From an uncultured Pseudomonadota bacterium (GTDB lineage: Bacteria > Pseudomonadota > Gammaproteobacteria > Burkholderiales > SG8-41), in the NCBI GenBank assembly GCA_946885605.1, contig CAMPGR010000044.1:1-23259 (forward strand): DNA of 23,259 nt, written 5' to 3'. The notes beneath the pieces were generated by a model, which saw only the letters and a list, made by a program, of their open reading frames with translations, did no database searches and was not told where the DNA came from. Both the position numbers and the translations under genes were made by a program. Positions 9,491 to 17,315 of this stretch are shown one piece after another (position 1 is the first letter of the stretch; each line of letters starts with the position of its first letter).

Positions 9491-10447
9491 ATGAAAGAGT
9501 TAAGTAAAGCGGCCCGCTGGCACGACGTGGGGGAGGACGAGGCCGGCCAGCGCATCGACAACTATCTGACCCGATTGCTTAAAGGCGTTCCGAAGAGCCA
9601 CCTCTACCGCATCGTGCGTGGCGGCGAAGTGCGGGTGAATAGCGGGCGCGTGGGGCCGCAGTATCGCGTACGCGCCGGCGATCGGGTGCGCGTGCCGCCG
9701 GTGAGAGTCGCCGCGCGAGCCGAGCACAGCCCGCCGCGTACGGCAGGGAAACGCATCAGGCCCCGCGTGCTTTTTGAGGATGATATGCTGCTCGTGCTCG
9801 ACAAGCCGGCCGGCGTCGCCGTCCATGGCGGAAGCGGCGTGAGCTTGGGGCTGATCGAGCAACTGCGACAGTCTCGGCCGGAGGCGCGTTTTCTCGAACT
9901 CGCGCATCGGCTGGACCGCGACACCTCCGGTGTGCTGCTGCTCGCCAAGAAGCGATCGGCGCTCACCGCGCTGCACGCTCAACTGCGCGCGGGGCAGGTG
10001 CGCAAGTACTATCTCACGCTCGTCCACGGCGCATGGCAGCGGCAAGGGCAGGATATCCGGCTGCCGCTCAATAAATACGTGCTGGCGTCCGGCGAACGGC
10101 GCGTGAGCGTCAAGGAGGGAGGGCTTCCTTCGCACACCCGCATCCGCCTGCGCGAGCGGCGGGGCGACTTCAGCCTCCTCGAAGCGGAACTCAAGACCGG
10201 GCGCACGCACCAGATCCGCGTGCATCTCGCGCACCTCGGATTTCCAATTGCCGGCGATGACAAGTATGGCGATTTTGCACTGAACAAGGAAGTTGCGCGG
10301 CTGGGCCTTAAGCGCATGTTCCTTCACGCCCGCAAGACCGTCATCGAGCACCCGGTAAGCGGCGAGAGTATGACGTTCGAAGCGCCGCTGCCTCCCGAGC
10401 TCGAGCGTTTTCTCGAGCACCTGCCTTCCGCGACGGTAAGCGCCTGA
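9491..10447 (+). CDS. rluC: 23S rRNA pseudouridine synthase RluC
   Basis: RluC (318 residues) isomerises uridines in 23S rRNA (positions 955, 2504 and 2580 in E. coli). An N-terminal S4 RNA-binding domain (about 18-72) contains GQRIDNYL and GEVRVN. The RluA-type catalytic domain carries HRLDRDTSG with the catalytic Asp at 142. A closing motif is KTGRTHQIRVHLAHLG. The rne-divergent position is the one rluC has in E. coli, which separates it from RluD-like paralogues. The start is the first ATG that keeps the usual N-terminus. It lacks a Shine-Dalgarno sequence and lies 3 bases after a TATAAG, so a very short leader is possible. The stop overlaps the next start (TGATG). Confidence 0.95.
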   Translation: MKELSKAARWHDVGEDEAGQRIDNYLTRLLKGVPKSHLYRIVRGGEVRVNSGRVGPQYRVRAGDRVRVPPVRVAARAEHSPPRTAGKRIRPRVLFEDDMLLVLDKPAGVAVHGGSGVSLGLIEQLRQSRPEARFLELAHRLDRDTSGVLLLAKKRSALTALHAQLRAGQVRKYYLTLVHGAWQRQGQDIRLPLNKYVLASGERRVSVKEGGLPSHTRIRLRERRGDFSLLEAELKTGRTHQIRVHLAHLGFPIAGDDKYGDFALNKEVARLGLKRMFLHARKTVIEHPVSGESMTFEAPLPPELERFLEHLPSATVSA

Positions 10448-11103
10448 TGCCCAAACGCTTCGATTTTCTGGTTTTCGACTGGGACGGCACGCTGATGGAT
10501 TCAGCGGAGGCGATCGTGGAGGCGTTGCAGGCCGCATGCGAGGATCTCCGGCTTCCGATCCCGACCGACGAGAATGCGCGCTACATCATCGGGATGAGCC
10601 TGCGCGATTCGCTTGCCCATATCCTGCCCGATCTCGATCCCTGCGAGCATCCGCGCGTGGCGGAGCGCTACCGGCACCACTTCCTGTTGCGCGATCAGGC
10701 GACGCGTTTATTCCCCGGCGCCGCAGACACGATCAAGGAGCTGCACGCCTCGGGTTTTCTGCTCGGCGTAGCAACGGGCAAGAGCCGGCGCGGCCTGAAC
10801 CGCGCCCTCGACGCGACGCGGCTCGCCGCATACTTCCATGCAACCCGTTGCGCGGACGAGGGCCATTGCAAGCCACATCCCGGCATGCTGACCGAGCTGA
10901 TGGCGAGCGTCGGTGTGCCGCCGGGGCGGACGCTGATGATCGGGGACACCAGCCACGACATGGCCATGGCGCGAAGCGCGGAGGTCGCACGCGTGGGCGT
11001 AGGGTATGGCGCGCATGTGAAACAGGCGCTTCTTCCTTACGCACCGCTCGCCTGCGTCGATGCAGTATCCGAATTGCGAAGCTGGTTGATGACGCACGCA
11101 TGA
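10447..11103 (+). CDS. HAD-superfamily phosphatase, phosphoglycolate phosphatase-like
   Basis: This 218-residue HAD hydrolase has all four motifs: I, DWDGT with D11 and D13; II, T110 in GVATGKS; III, K142 in CKPHPG; IV, GDTSHD with D167 and D171. The segment between motifs I and II fits a C1 helical cap, as in the Gph/PGP-like subfamily. It hydrolyses a small phosphomonoester in the cytoplasm. The substrate cannot be read from sequence, so I give no symbol. It overlaps the rluC stop by one base and is surely co-transcribed with it. A link to rRNA modification is not implied. Confidence 0.92.
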   Translation: MPKRFDFLVFDWDGTLMDSAEAIVEALQAACEDLRLPIPTDENARYIIGMSLRDSLAHILPDLDPCEHPRVAERYRHHFLLRDQATRLFPGAADTIKELHASGFLLGVATGKSRRGLNRALDATRLAAYFHATRCADEGHCKPHPGMLTELMASVGVPPGRTLMIGDTSHDMAMARSAEVARVGVGYGAHVKQALLPYAPLACVDAVSELRSWLMTHA

Positions 11104-11117
11104 GCGTCATTGCGCAG

Positions 11118-11144
11118 TTGGCGCTCGACGTTCCAAGCTATACT
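11118..11144 (+). promoter_or_regulatory. Candidate promoter of S49 peptidase gene
   Basis: TATACT (11139-11144) is a good -10 box. TTGGCG (11118-11123) is a 4/6 -35 box with a short 15-base spacer. Initiation near 11151 would give a leader of about 29 bases. The 76-base gap after the HAD gene supports a separate start of transcription. Confidence 0.45.
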
Positions 11145-11179
11145 TTGTTCTCGCAATGAAATAGACGCAGGGTGCAGAC

Positions 11180-12139
11180 ATGGCCGAACCGGAAGCTCGC
11201 AAATCGGAAGAGAACTGGGAGCGCGGGATCCTCGAGAAAGTCGCGCTCGCGGCGGTGCAGGAGCAGCGACGCGCGCGGTATTGGGGCATCTTTTTCAAGC
11301 TGCTGCTCTTCATTTACCTCTTTGCGCTGCTCTTCATCGCGATGGGCTGGTGGGGAAAGAAGGATTCGTTGCCGGGCAAGCACACCGCGCTTGTGGAAAT
11401 TCGGGGCGTGATCGGCGCGGACGGCGCCGCCAGCGCGGACAATGTCACGACCGGCTTGCAGGACGCTTTCAAGGACAAGCGCACGCAAGGCGTGATCGTG
11501 CGGATCAACAGCCCCGGCGGCAGCCCGGTGCAGGCGGGCCACATCAACGACGAGATTCGCCGGCTGCGGCAGAAGTACCCCACCATCCCGGTGTACGCAG
11601 TGGTGGAAGATATCTGCGCCTCGGGCGGTTACTATGTTGCGGCCGCAACGGATGGAATATTTGTGGACAAGTCGAGCATCATCGGCTCGATCGGTGTGCT
11701 GATGGACGGTTTCGGTTTCACCGGCGCGATGGAAAAGCTCGGCATCGAGCGGCGGCTACTCGCCGCGGGCGAAAACAAGGATTTCCTCGATCCGTTCTCC
11801 CCCATCAAAGAATCGCACAAGGTGCATGCGCAAAACATGCTGACCGAGATCCATCAGCAATTCATCAACGTCGTGCGCCAGGGACGAGGGGAGCGGCTGA
11901 AGGAGACGCCGGAGATGTTCTCCGGACTGCTCTGGGTCGGAACCAAGAGCATCGAACTCGGCCTCGCCGATGCGCTCGGCAATGTCGATTACGTCGCTCG
12001 TGAGGTCATCAAGGCGGAAGATGTCGTGGATTTCACACCGCGGGAAAACATTGCCGAACGGGTGGTGCGGCGTTTCGGGGCGGCGATGGCGGAGACATTA
12101 TTGCAACTGGGTACAACCGGCAACATCACCCTGCGGTGA
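11180..12139 (+). CDS. Signal peptide peptidase SppA-type (S49) serine protease
   Basis: This short-form S49 peptidase (319 residues) has one N-terminal membrane helix (about 38-57) and a periplasmic catalytic domain. The Ser/Lys dyad is visible: S148 in DICASGGYYVAAA and K200 in AAGENKDF, at the spacing of short SppA enzymes. The oxyanion-region motif INSPGGSP (110-116) is present. Family role: degradation of cleaved signal peptides or membrane protein remnants. It is about half the length of E. coli SppA, so it should form an octamer from single domains, as in Bacillus. The start is ATG at 11180; the ribosome site (GGTG) is weak. It converges with the RsmI-like gene, with 28 bases between them and no U-rich terminator. 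Confidence 0.92.
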   Translation: MAEPEARKSEENWERGILEKVALAAVQEQRRARYWGIFFKLLLFIYLFALLFIAMGWWGKKDSLPGKHTALVEIRGVIGADGAASADNVTTGLQDAFKDKRTQGVIVRINSPGGSPVQAGHINDEIRRLRQKYPTIPVYAVVEDICASGGYYVAAATDGIFVDKSSIIGSIGVLMDGFGFTGAMEKLGIERRLLAAGENKDFLDPFSPIKESHKVHAQNMLTEIHQQFINVVRQGRGERLKETPEMFSGLLWVGTKSIELGLADALGNVDYVAREVIKAEDVVDFTPRENIAERVVRRFGAAMAETLLQLGTTGNITLR

Positions 12140-12167
12140 GCGGTCGGGCATGCGTGAGCGCAACTCA

Positions 12168-12875
12168 CTACGCGTACAGCAGGAACACCGTCGGCCGGCG
12201 ATCGAGTGCGGGCACAGAGCGCCGCCACGCTTTAACGGGCCGCGTCAAGATCGATTCGGTAGGCATTGAAATATCGGTTGCGACGCAGACGAGCGTCTCG
12301 TCGCGGCATGCATCGAGAATGGCGCGGAACAGGATATCGTTGCGGTAGGGCGTCTCGATAAATATCTCCGTGCAATCGGCGCGTTGCGACTCGCGCTCGA
12401 GGTCCTGCAATCTGCGGCGGCGCTCCGCAGCCTCTACGGGGAGATAGCCATGAAAGGCAAAGCGCTGTCCGTTCAGCCCGGAGGCCATCAGCGCGAGCAG
12501 CAGGGCCGATGGACCGACGAGCGGCACGACGCGTATGCCGTGCTCGTGCGCGCGGCGAACGAGAAGGGCACCCGGATCGGCCACTGCGGGGCAACCCGCC
12601 TCGGAGAGCAGTCCGCAATCTTTCCCCTCGAGTAGCGGCGCGAGCAACTCCGGTAGCGCCGCATCAGGTGTGTGTTCGTCGAGCACGCGCATCCGGACAT
12701 CCTGCAGCGGATGCGGATATCCGGCCGCTTTCAGAAACTGACGCGCGCTCTTCGGATTCTCGACGACGAATGTGTCGAGGGAGTGCAGCCGTTGTAAGGT
12801 GCCCGGCGACAGCCCGCTCTTTGCATCGCCACCGAGCGCGGCTGGAATGAGATACAGCGTTCCTTGTCGATCCAT
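12168..12875 (-). CDS. RsmI-like SAM-dependent methyltransferase (tetrapyrrole methylase fold)
   Basis: This 235-residue protein has the tetrapyrrole/corrin methylase fold: GTLYLIP at 5-11, SEAGCPAVADPG (91-102, matching the RsmI motif SDAGTP..SDPG), VGPSALLLALMASGL (120-134), FHGYLP (141-146) and ETPYRND (174-180). These are RsmI hallmarks (16S rRNA C1402 ribose methylase). However, the N-terminal SAM loop differs from RsmI (PAALGGD rather than PTPIGNL), and at 235 residues it lacks the C-terminal extension of RsmI (about 286 residues). It is therefore probably a paralogue whose substrate is unknown. It lies 10 bases after the maf stop on the same strand, so the two form an operon. The ATG start is supported by alignment of GTLYLIP near the N-terminus; the ribosome site is weak. 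Confidence 0.85.
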   Translation of the reverse strand: MDRQGTLYLIPAALGGDAKSGLSPGTLQRLHSLDTFVVENPKSARQFLKAAGYPHPLQDVRMRVLDEHTPDAALPELLAPLLEGKDCGLLSEAGCPAVADPGALLVRRAHEHGIRVVPLVGPSALLLALMASGLNGQRFAFHGYLPVEAAERRRRLQDLERESQRADCTEIFIETPYRNDILFRAILDACRDETLVCVATDISMPTESILTRPVKAWRRSVPALDRRPTVFLLYA

Positions 12876-12885
12876 TGGCCGCGTC

Positions 12886-13467
12886 TCACACCACGCGCAC
12901 GCCCTCGTTTCGGAGCATGGTGACGAGGGCTATGAGAGGCAGCCCGATCAGCGCTGTCGGGTCTTCGCTGACGACGCTCTCGGCGAGAGCGATGCCGAGC
13001 CCTTCGATGCGCGCGCTGCCCGCGCAGTCATAGGGACGCTCGCGGGCGAGATAGCGCTCGATCTCCTCGTCGCCGATGTGACGAAATTCAACCGTCGTGG
13101 GCACATTCGCGAGCTGCAAACGTCCTGTAGCGCTGTTGCGAAGGCAGAGCGCAGTGTGGAATACGACGTGCTTGCCTCGCATCAGAATCAGTTGCCGGAC
13201 CGCGGCCTCGTGCTCGCCGGGCTTCCCGAGTCGCACGCCGTCGATCTCGGCCACCTGGTCGGAGCCGATGACGAGCGTCTGCCGCGACGGCTGCGGCACC
13301 ACATGGGCCTTCGCTTCAGCGAGACGAAGTGCCGTCCGCTCGGGGCTTTCGCCGGGCAGCGGCGTCTCATCGACATCCGGGCTGATCGTCTTGAAAGGCA
13401 AGCCGAGTCGCTCGAGCAAAGCACGCCGGTAGGAGGAGCTCGAGGCGAGGACAAGAGGCGTGTGCAT
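12886..13467 (-). CDS. yceF: Maf-family nucleotide pyrophosphatase, YceF type
   Basis: This Maf protein (193 residues) hydrolyses nucleoside triphosphates to monophosphates. The YceF branch prefers 7-methyl-GTP. Visible are the N-terminal LASSSSYRRALL (7-18) with phosphate-binding Ser/Arg, DVDE (31-34), catalytic D70 in VIGSDQVAEIDG, GKP (81-83), CAGS (148-151) and GLPLIAL near the end. SDQV, rather than the SDTV-like form of YhdE, and the neighbouring yceD point to the YceF branch. The start is ATG at 13467, at the conserved N-terminus. The frame is open for 86 more codons, but those residues are not Maf-like. No good ribosome site is seen. It is divergent from yceD and followed by the RsmI-like gene. 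Confidence 0.92.
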   Translation of the reverse strand: MHTPLVLASSSSYRRALLERLGLPFKTISPDVDETPLPGESPERTALRLAEAKAHVVPQPSRQTLVIGSDQVAEIDGVRLGKPGEHEAAVRQLILMRGKHVVFHTALCLRNSATGRLQLANVPTTVEFRHIGDEEIERYLARERPYDCAGSARIEGLGIALAESVVSEDPTALIGLPLIALVTMLRNEGVRVV

Positions 13468-13558
13468 CACGTCGCGCACGAGCCGTGACGATGCTGCCTG
13501 GCGATTCGCTGCGATCGATCTAAGTGCCCGCGAAGCTTGATTTTTTCGCGGTTTTGCT

Positions 13559-13587
13559 TTGACAGCATGGCGCAAAAATACTATCAT
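13559..13587 (+). promoter_or_regulatory. Strong sigma70-type promoter of yceD-rpmF-fab cluster
   Basis: A perfect -35 TTGACA (13559-13564), a 17-base spacer and a 5/6 -10 TATCAT (13582-13587) make this the best promoter in the window. Initiation is expected at about 13593-13595, only 2-4 bases before the yceD ATG at 13597. The position agrees with the known yceD-rpmF promoter location in E. coli. Confidence 0.8.
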
Positions 13588-13596
13588 GCGCGCCTT

Positions 13597-14109
13597 ATGT
13601 CTGCACAGACTGTCATTGATAGTCTGGAGTTCGCCCGCACAGCGCAGGAACTGCGGGGAAGCATCCCTGTAGCGACAATGAAACGGCTTGAGGATTGCCT
13701 GTCCGACAACAGCGGAGAGGTGCAATTCTCAGTGCGAGGCGGACGCGATGATGAGCGCAGGCTCATCCTCCGGGTCGAAATCACCGGCGGGCTGCGATTG
13801 CAGTGCCAGCGTTGCCTCGGGACGCTCGAATACCCGCTGCGCCTCTCGAATACGCTGCTCCTGGTGCGACCGGGCGAGGATTTGAGCGCGAATGCGGATG
13901 ACCCGGAAGCGCCGGATTGCATCGAGGCGAGCGCGGAGCTCAATGTCGCAGCACTCATCGAAGACGAGATTTTGCTCAGTCTGCCGTTTGCGCCGCGCCA
14001 CGAGGAAAACGCCTGCCGGAGCGCAGTGGGAGCAGGAGAGCGGAGCGCGGAGAACGAGCCCGCGTTCGCCAAGCTGGCGAAGCTGAAGAACCTGCGCCAG
14101 AAACAGTGA
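13597..14109 (+). CDS. yceD: DUF177 protein YceD (large-subunit RNA accumulation protein)
   Basis: YceD (170 residues) belongs to DUF177, linked in E. coli and plants to 23S rRNA accumulation. It is always close to rpmF. Seen here are CQRC (C70, C73) after beta strands, the acidic EDEILLSLPFAPRHE (122-136), a following Cys (C140), and the C-terminal FAKLAKLK. The Cys set may bind a metal. The start is chosen because the residues from here (VIDSLEFARTAQELRG) match the family N-terminus. An upstream in-frame ATG at 13567 lies between the -35 and -10 boxes and so cannot be transcribed from this promoter. The mRNA would have almost no leader and no Shine-Dalgarno. The rpmF start follows after 18 bases. 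Confidence 0.9.
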   Translation: MSAQTVIDSLEFARTAQELRGSIPVATMKRLEDCLSDNSGEVQFSVRGGRDDERRLILRVEITGGLRLQCQRCLGTLEYPLRLSNTLLLVRPGEDLSANADDPEAPDCIEASAELNVAALIEDEILLSLPFAPRHEENACRSAVGAGERSAENEPAFAKLAKLKNLRQKQ

Positions 14110-14127
14110 ACTTTCAGGAGCATTGAA

Positions 14128-14307
14128 ATGGCAGTTCAGCAGAACAAGAAATCACCGTCGAAGCGTGGCATGCACCGCTCGCACGACCACCTCACCAATC
14201 CGCCGGTGGCCGTGGAACCCACGACCGGCGAGGTGCACCTGCGCCACCATATCAGCCCCAGCGGCTACTATCGCGGCAAGAAAGTCGTCAGGAAGAAAGG
14301 CGAATAG
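14128..14307 (+). CDS. rpmF: 50S ribosomal protein L32
   Basis: This 59-residue basic protein begins [20 protein letters not shown], the L32 signature, and ends in a Lys/Arg-rich tail after [12 protein letters not shown]32 is a small protein of the large ribosomal subunit. It lacks the zinc-binding Cys pairs found in some L32 forms, so it is the zinc-free type. AGGAG lies 7 bases upstream of the ATG, a strong ribosome site. It sits between yceD and plsX, as in E. coli, and links ribosome supply to the lipid genes that follow. Confidence 0.97.
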   Translation: MAVQQNKKSPSKRGMHRSHDHLTNPPVAVEPTTGEVHLRHHISPSGYYRGKKVVRKKGE

Positions 14308-14387
14308 CTCCGCCCGCGAGGCGTGGGTCAACACCCGTCGACCGTGCCCCATTACAACGATAACGGGCATGGCAAGGAGGCTTGCTC

Positions 14388-15404
14388 ATGGATGTGACCG
14401 TTGCCATCGATTGCATGGGCGGCGATCACGGCACGCATGTGACGGTTCCCGCCGCACTGAACTGCCTGAGGCGCGATCCCTGCACTTCAGTCATCCTGGT
14501 GGGTAACCAGGAGGCGATCGAATCGGAGCTCCGCCGGCTGCGCTTTGGCGGCGATGCGCGGCTTCGCATCCGGCACACGACCGAACTGGTCGCGATGGAT
14601 GAGTCGCCCGCGCTCGCGTTGCGCAACAAGAAGGATTCTTCGATGCGCGTCGCGATCGACCTCGTCAAGGAGGGCGAAGCCCTTGCCTGCGTCAGCGCCG
14701 GGAACACCGGCGCGCTGATGGCAATTTCCCGCTTCGTGCTGAAAACCCTCCCCGGCGTAGACCGGCCTGCCATCGCCAGCGTGCTCCCCACGCTTAAAGG
14801 CCACACGTACGTCCTCGATCTCGGCGCGAACGTCGATTGCACGGCGGAGCACCTGCTTCAGTTCGGCATCATGGGCTCGGAGCTTGTGTCTTCGGTCGAA
14901 CAGCGCGAGCGGCCGAGCGTCGGTCTGCTCAACGTGGGCGAGGAGGACATCAAGGGCAACGAGGTCGTCAAGCGCGCCGCGGAGCTGCTGCGCGCGAGCG
15001 GTCTCAATTTCCATGGCAACGTCGAAGGCGACGACATCTACAAAGGCACGACGGACGTCGTGGTGTGCGACGGATTCGTTGGGAATGTGGCGCTGAAGAC
15101 GTCCGAGGGACTCGCGCAGATGCTCGCGACCTATCTGCGCGAAGAGTTTGCCCGCAACGTTTTCACCCGTATTGCTGGCGCCATCGCGTTACCGGTGCTG
15201 AACGCCTTCAAGCGCCGCGTCGATCACCGGCGCTACAACGGCGCGATGCTACTCGGTCTGCGCGGGATCGTGGTGAAGAGCCACGGTTCCGCGGACGCTT
15301 TTGCCTTCGGATTTGCCATCGAGCGGGCAGTCGGCGAAGCGCGCAACGGCGTGCTTGCGCACATCACGGGTCGCATGTCGCTCATCCAGAAGAGCGCAGC
15401 GTGA
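14388..15404 (+). CDS. plsX: Phosphate acyltransferase PlsX
   Basis: PlsX (338 residues) transfers acyl groups from acyl-ACP to phosphate. It makes acyl-phosphate for PlsY and so opens phospholipid synthesis at the inner face of the membrane. Visible are the N-terminal DCMGGDHG (8-15), [10 protein letters not shown] (103-112), LDLGANVDC (143-151), and the C-terminal [11 protein letters not shown] typical of the family. The start is ATG at 14388, with AAGGAGG ending 7 bases upstream. A TTG two codons earlier is too close to that site. The 80-base gap after rpmF holds no clear terminator. The stop TGA overlaps the GTG start of fabH (GTGA). The +1 frame is open across the last third of this gene and into fabH, but is not coding here. 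Confidence 0.96.
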   Translation: MDVTVAIDCMGGDHGTHVTVPAALNCLRRDPCTSVILVGNQEAIESELRRLRFGGDARLRIRHTTELVAMDESPALALRNKKDSSMRVAIDLVKEGEALACVSAGNTGALMAISRFVLKTLPGVDRPAIASVLPTLKGHTYVLDLGANVDCTAEHLLQFGIMGSELVSSVEQRERPSVGLLNVGEEDIKGNEVVKRAAELLRASGLNFHGNVEGDDIYKGTTDVVVCDGFVGNVALKTSEGLAQMLATYLREEFARNVFTRIAGAIALPVLNAFKRRVDHRRYNGAMLLGLRGIVVKSHGSADAFAFGFAIERAVGEARNGVLAHITGRMSLIQKSAA

Positions 15405-16363
15405 CGATCTATTCCCGCATTGTCGGCACCGGCAGTTACCTGCCCTCGAAGGTGCTAACGAACCGCGACCTCGAGCGCATGGTAGAAACCACCGACCAGT
15501 GGATCTACACACGAACCGGCATACGCCAGCGCCATGTCGCGGCCGACGGCGAGAATGCGAGCGACCTTGCGCTCGCTGCGAGCCGCAAGGCGATCGAGAC
15601 CGCCGGCATCCGGCCACAGGACATCGGGCTCGTAGTCGTCGCCACCACGACACCGGACATGGTCTTCCCGAGCACCGCCTGCATTCTGCAGTCCAAACTC
15701 GGTATAAAGAGCAGTCCGGCGTTCGATGTGCAGGCGGTATGCAGCGGATTTGTGTACGGCCTCGCTACCGCGGATCATTTCATGCGCGGCGGTCAGTACG
15801 GCTACGCGCTCGTCGTCGGAGCGGAAGTTTATTCGCGGATCCTCGACTGGAACGATCGATCGACGTGCGTACTCTTTGGTGACGGCGCCGGTGCGGTCGT
15901 GCTCAGACAGGATCGAACGCCGGGTATCATGTCGAGCCATCTCCATGCCGATGGCCGGTATGCCGATATCCTTTCAGTGCCGGGCAGCGTCGCAGGGGGC
16001 GCTGTCAAGGGCAGGCCGCTCCTCAGGATGGACGGCAATACCGTGTTCAAGTTTGCCGTGCGCGTGCTGGGCGAAGTCGCAGGCGAGGCACTGGAAGCAA
16101 ATCACCTCAGCAAGTCGGAGCTCGACTGGCTCATCCCGCACCAGGCAAACGTCCGGATCATCCAGGCGACCGCCAAAAAACTCGGCATGAGCATGGAGAA
16201 GGTCGTGACGACCGTCGATCGCCATGCCAACACTTCGGCGGCCTCCATTCCTCTCGCACTGGACGAAGCCGTGCGCGATGGCCGCATCCGCAGCGGCCAG
16301 CGTGTCCTGCTCGCGGGCGTCGGTGGCGGTTTCACATGGGGTTCGGTGCTGGTCGAATGGTAA
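15401..16363 (+). CDS. fabH: 3-oxoacyl-ACP synthase III (KAS III)
   Basis: FabH (320 residues) condenses acetyl-CoA with malonyl-ACP to start fatty acid synthesis. The catalytic triad is complete: C114 in [11 protein letters not shown]247 in PHQAN and N277 in HANTS. SYLP near the N-terminus, TRTGIR (38-42) and the closing GGGFTWGS also fit. The start is GTG at 15401, which overlaps the plsX stop as GTGA and leaves the standard N-terminus ([15 protein letters not shown]). The reading frame stays open far upstream within plsX, but those residues are not FabH. Coupled translation with plsX is likely. The stop TAA is followed by an AGGA that serves the minicistron before fabD. Confidence 0.96.
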   Translation: MTIYSRIVGTGSYLPSKVLTNRDLERMVETTDQWIYTRTGIRQRHVAADGENASDLALAASRKAIETAGIRPQDIGLVVVATTTPDMVFPSTACILQSKLGIKSSPAFDVQAVCSGFVYGLATADHFMRGGQYGYALVVGAEVYSRILDWNDRSTCVLFGDGAGAVVLRQDRTPGIMSSHLHADGRYADILSVPGSVAGGAVKGRPLLRMDGNTVFKFAVRVLGEVAGEALEANHLSKSELDWLIPHQANVRIIQATAKKLGMSMEKVVTTVDRHANTSAASIPLALDEAVRDGRIRSGQRVLLAGVGGGFTWGSVLVEW

Positions 16364-16371
16364 GGATCGTT

Positions 16372-16392
16372 ATGCTGAGTGCCCTATCGTGA
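16372..16392 (+). other. Possible 6-codon minicistron before fabD
   Basis: ATGCTGAGTGCCCTATCGTGA encodes MLSALS and has AGGA 5 bases upstream. Its TGA overlaps the fabD GTG start as GTGA. The fabD start itself has no clear Shine-Dalgarno, so re-initiation after this mini-ORF could supply ribosomes. This is seen in sequence; function is inference. Confidence 0.35.
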
Positions 16393-17315
16393 AAATCGCG
16401 CTGGTATTCCCAGGTCAGGGCTCGCAGTCGGTGGGAATGCTCGAGCCGTTCGCAGAAACGAAGGTCGTGCGCGATACCTTTGCCGAGGCGTCCGACGTGC
16501 TCGGCCGGGACCTGTGGACGCTCGTGACTGAAGGGCCTTCCGAAGCCCTCAATGCAACCGTCAATACGCAGCCCGTCATGCTGACGGCGGGCTACGCGGT
16601 ATATCGTGCGTGGCGCGAAGCAGGCGGGCCGGAACCGGCTTTTGTGGCGGGGCACAGCCTGGGCGAGTACACGGCACTCACTGCAGTGGGCGTCATCGCT
16701 TTTCGCGACGCGCTGCCGCTTGTGCGCTTTCGCGCGCAAGCGATGCAGGAAGCGGTGCCGGCGGGCACCGGTGCAATGGCAGCGATCGTCGGTCTCGACG
16801 ACGATGGAGTGCGTGCCGCCTGCGCAGAAGCGGCTCAAGGGCAAGTGGTGGAGGCGGTGAACTTCAACGCCCCGAATCAAGTGGTGATCGCCGGCCACCG
16901 CGCGGCCGTCGAGCGCGGTGCGGAGACCGCTCGCGCGCGGGGCGCGCGGCGCGCGGTAATGCTCGCGGTCAGCGCGCCGTTTCACTGTTCTCTGCTGAAA
17001 CCGGCTGCCGACCGGCTCGCGCAATACCTTCAGCGTGTGGGAATGAATGCTCCACGCGTACCGCTGGTGAACAATGTCGACGTAGCCGTGGCGAGCGAGC
17101 CGGAACGGATCAAGGACGCGCTCGCGCGCCAGGCGTGCCATCCCGTACGCTGGGTGGAGGTGATTCGCGTCATGGCGGCGGCGGGCGTGACCCATGTCGT
17201 GGAGTGCGGGCCCGGCAAGGTGCTGAACGGGCTCACCAAGCGTATCGATGCGGCGCTGGAGGGATATGCCGTCACCGATCCACAGTCGCTGCAACAAACG
17301 CTGGAGGCGGTATAG
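16389..17315 (+). CDS. fabD: Malonyl-CoA:ACP transacylase
   Basis: FabD (308 residues) loads malonyl groups onto ACP. Visible are GQGSQ (10-13), the nucleophile S90 in AGHSLGEYTAL, arginines in LVRFRAQAMQEA (111-121, the malonyl carboxylate clamp) and H199 in SAPFHCSLL. The length equals the E. coli enzyme (309). The start is GTG at 16389, which gives the standard MKIALVFPGQGSQ. Upstream in-frame codons lie inside fabH. There is no strong ribosome site, only a mini-ORF whose stop overlaps this start. The stop TAG shares its last base with the fabG GTG. It supplies malonyl-ACP to FabH and FabF, encoded on either side. Confidence 0.96.
   Translation: MKIALVFPGQGSQSVGMLEPFAETKVVRDTFAEASDVLGRDLWTLVTEGPSEALNATVNTQPVMLTAGYAVYRAWREAGGPEPAFVAGHSLGEYTALTAVGVIAFRDALPLVRFRAQAMQEAVPAGTGAMAAIVGLDDDGVRAACAEAAQGQVVEAVNFNAPNQVVIAGHRAAVERGAETARARGARRAVMLAVSAPFHCSLLKPAADRLAQYLQRVGMNAPRVPLVNNVDVAVASEPERIKDALARQACHPVRWVEVIRVMAAAGVTHVVECGPGKVLNGLTKRIDAALEGYAVTDPQSLQQTLEAV

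Noticed and set aside
9267..9494. 75-codon open frame in the rne/rluC gap
   Set aside because: No ribosome site, Cys/Ser/Pro-rich composition, and it runs over the paired palindromes; coding is unlikely.
12152..12170. Hairpin GTGAG/CTCAC between convergent sppA-type and RsmI-like genes
   Set aside because: Only 5 bp with no T-run on either strand; not supportable as a terminator.
14837..15400. Long in-frame extension of fabH into plsX, suggesting a fusion or larger FabH
   Set aside because: FabH homology begins exactly at the GTG at 15401; upstream residues are an out-of-frame Arg-rich reading of plsX.
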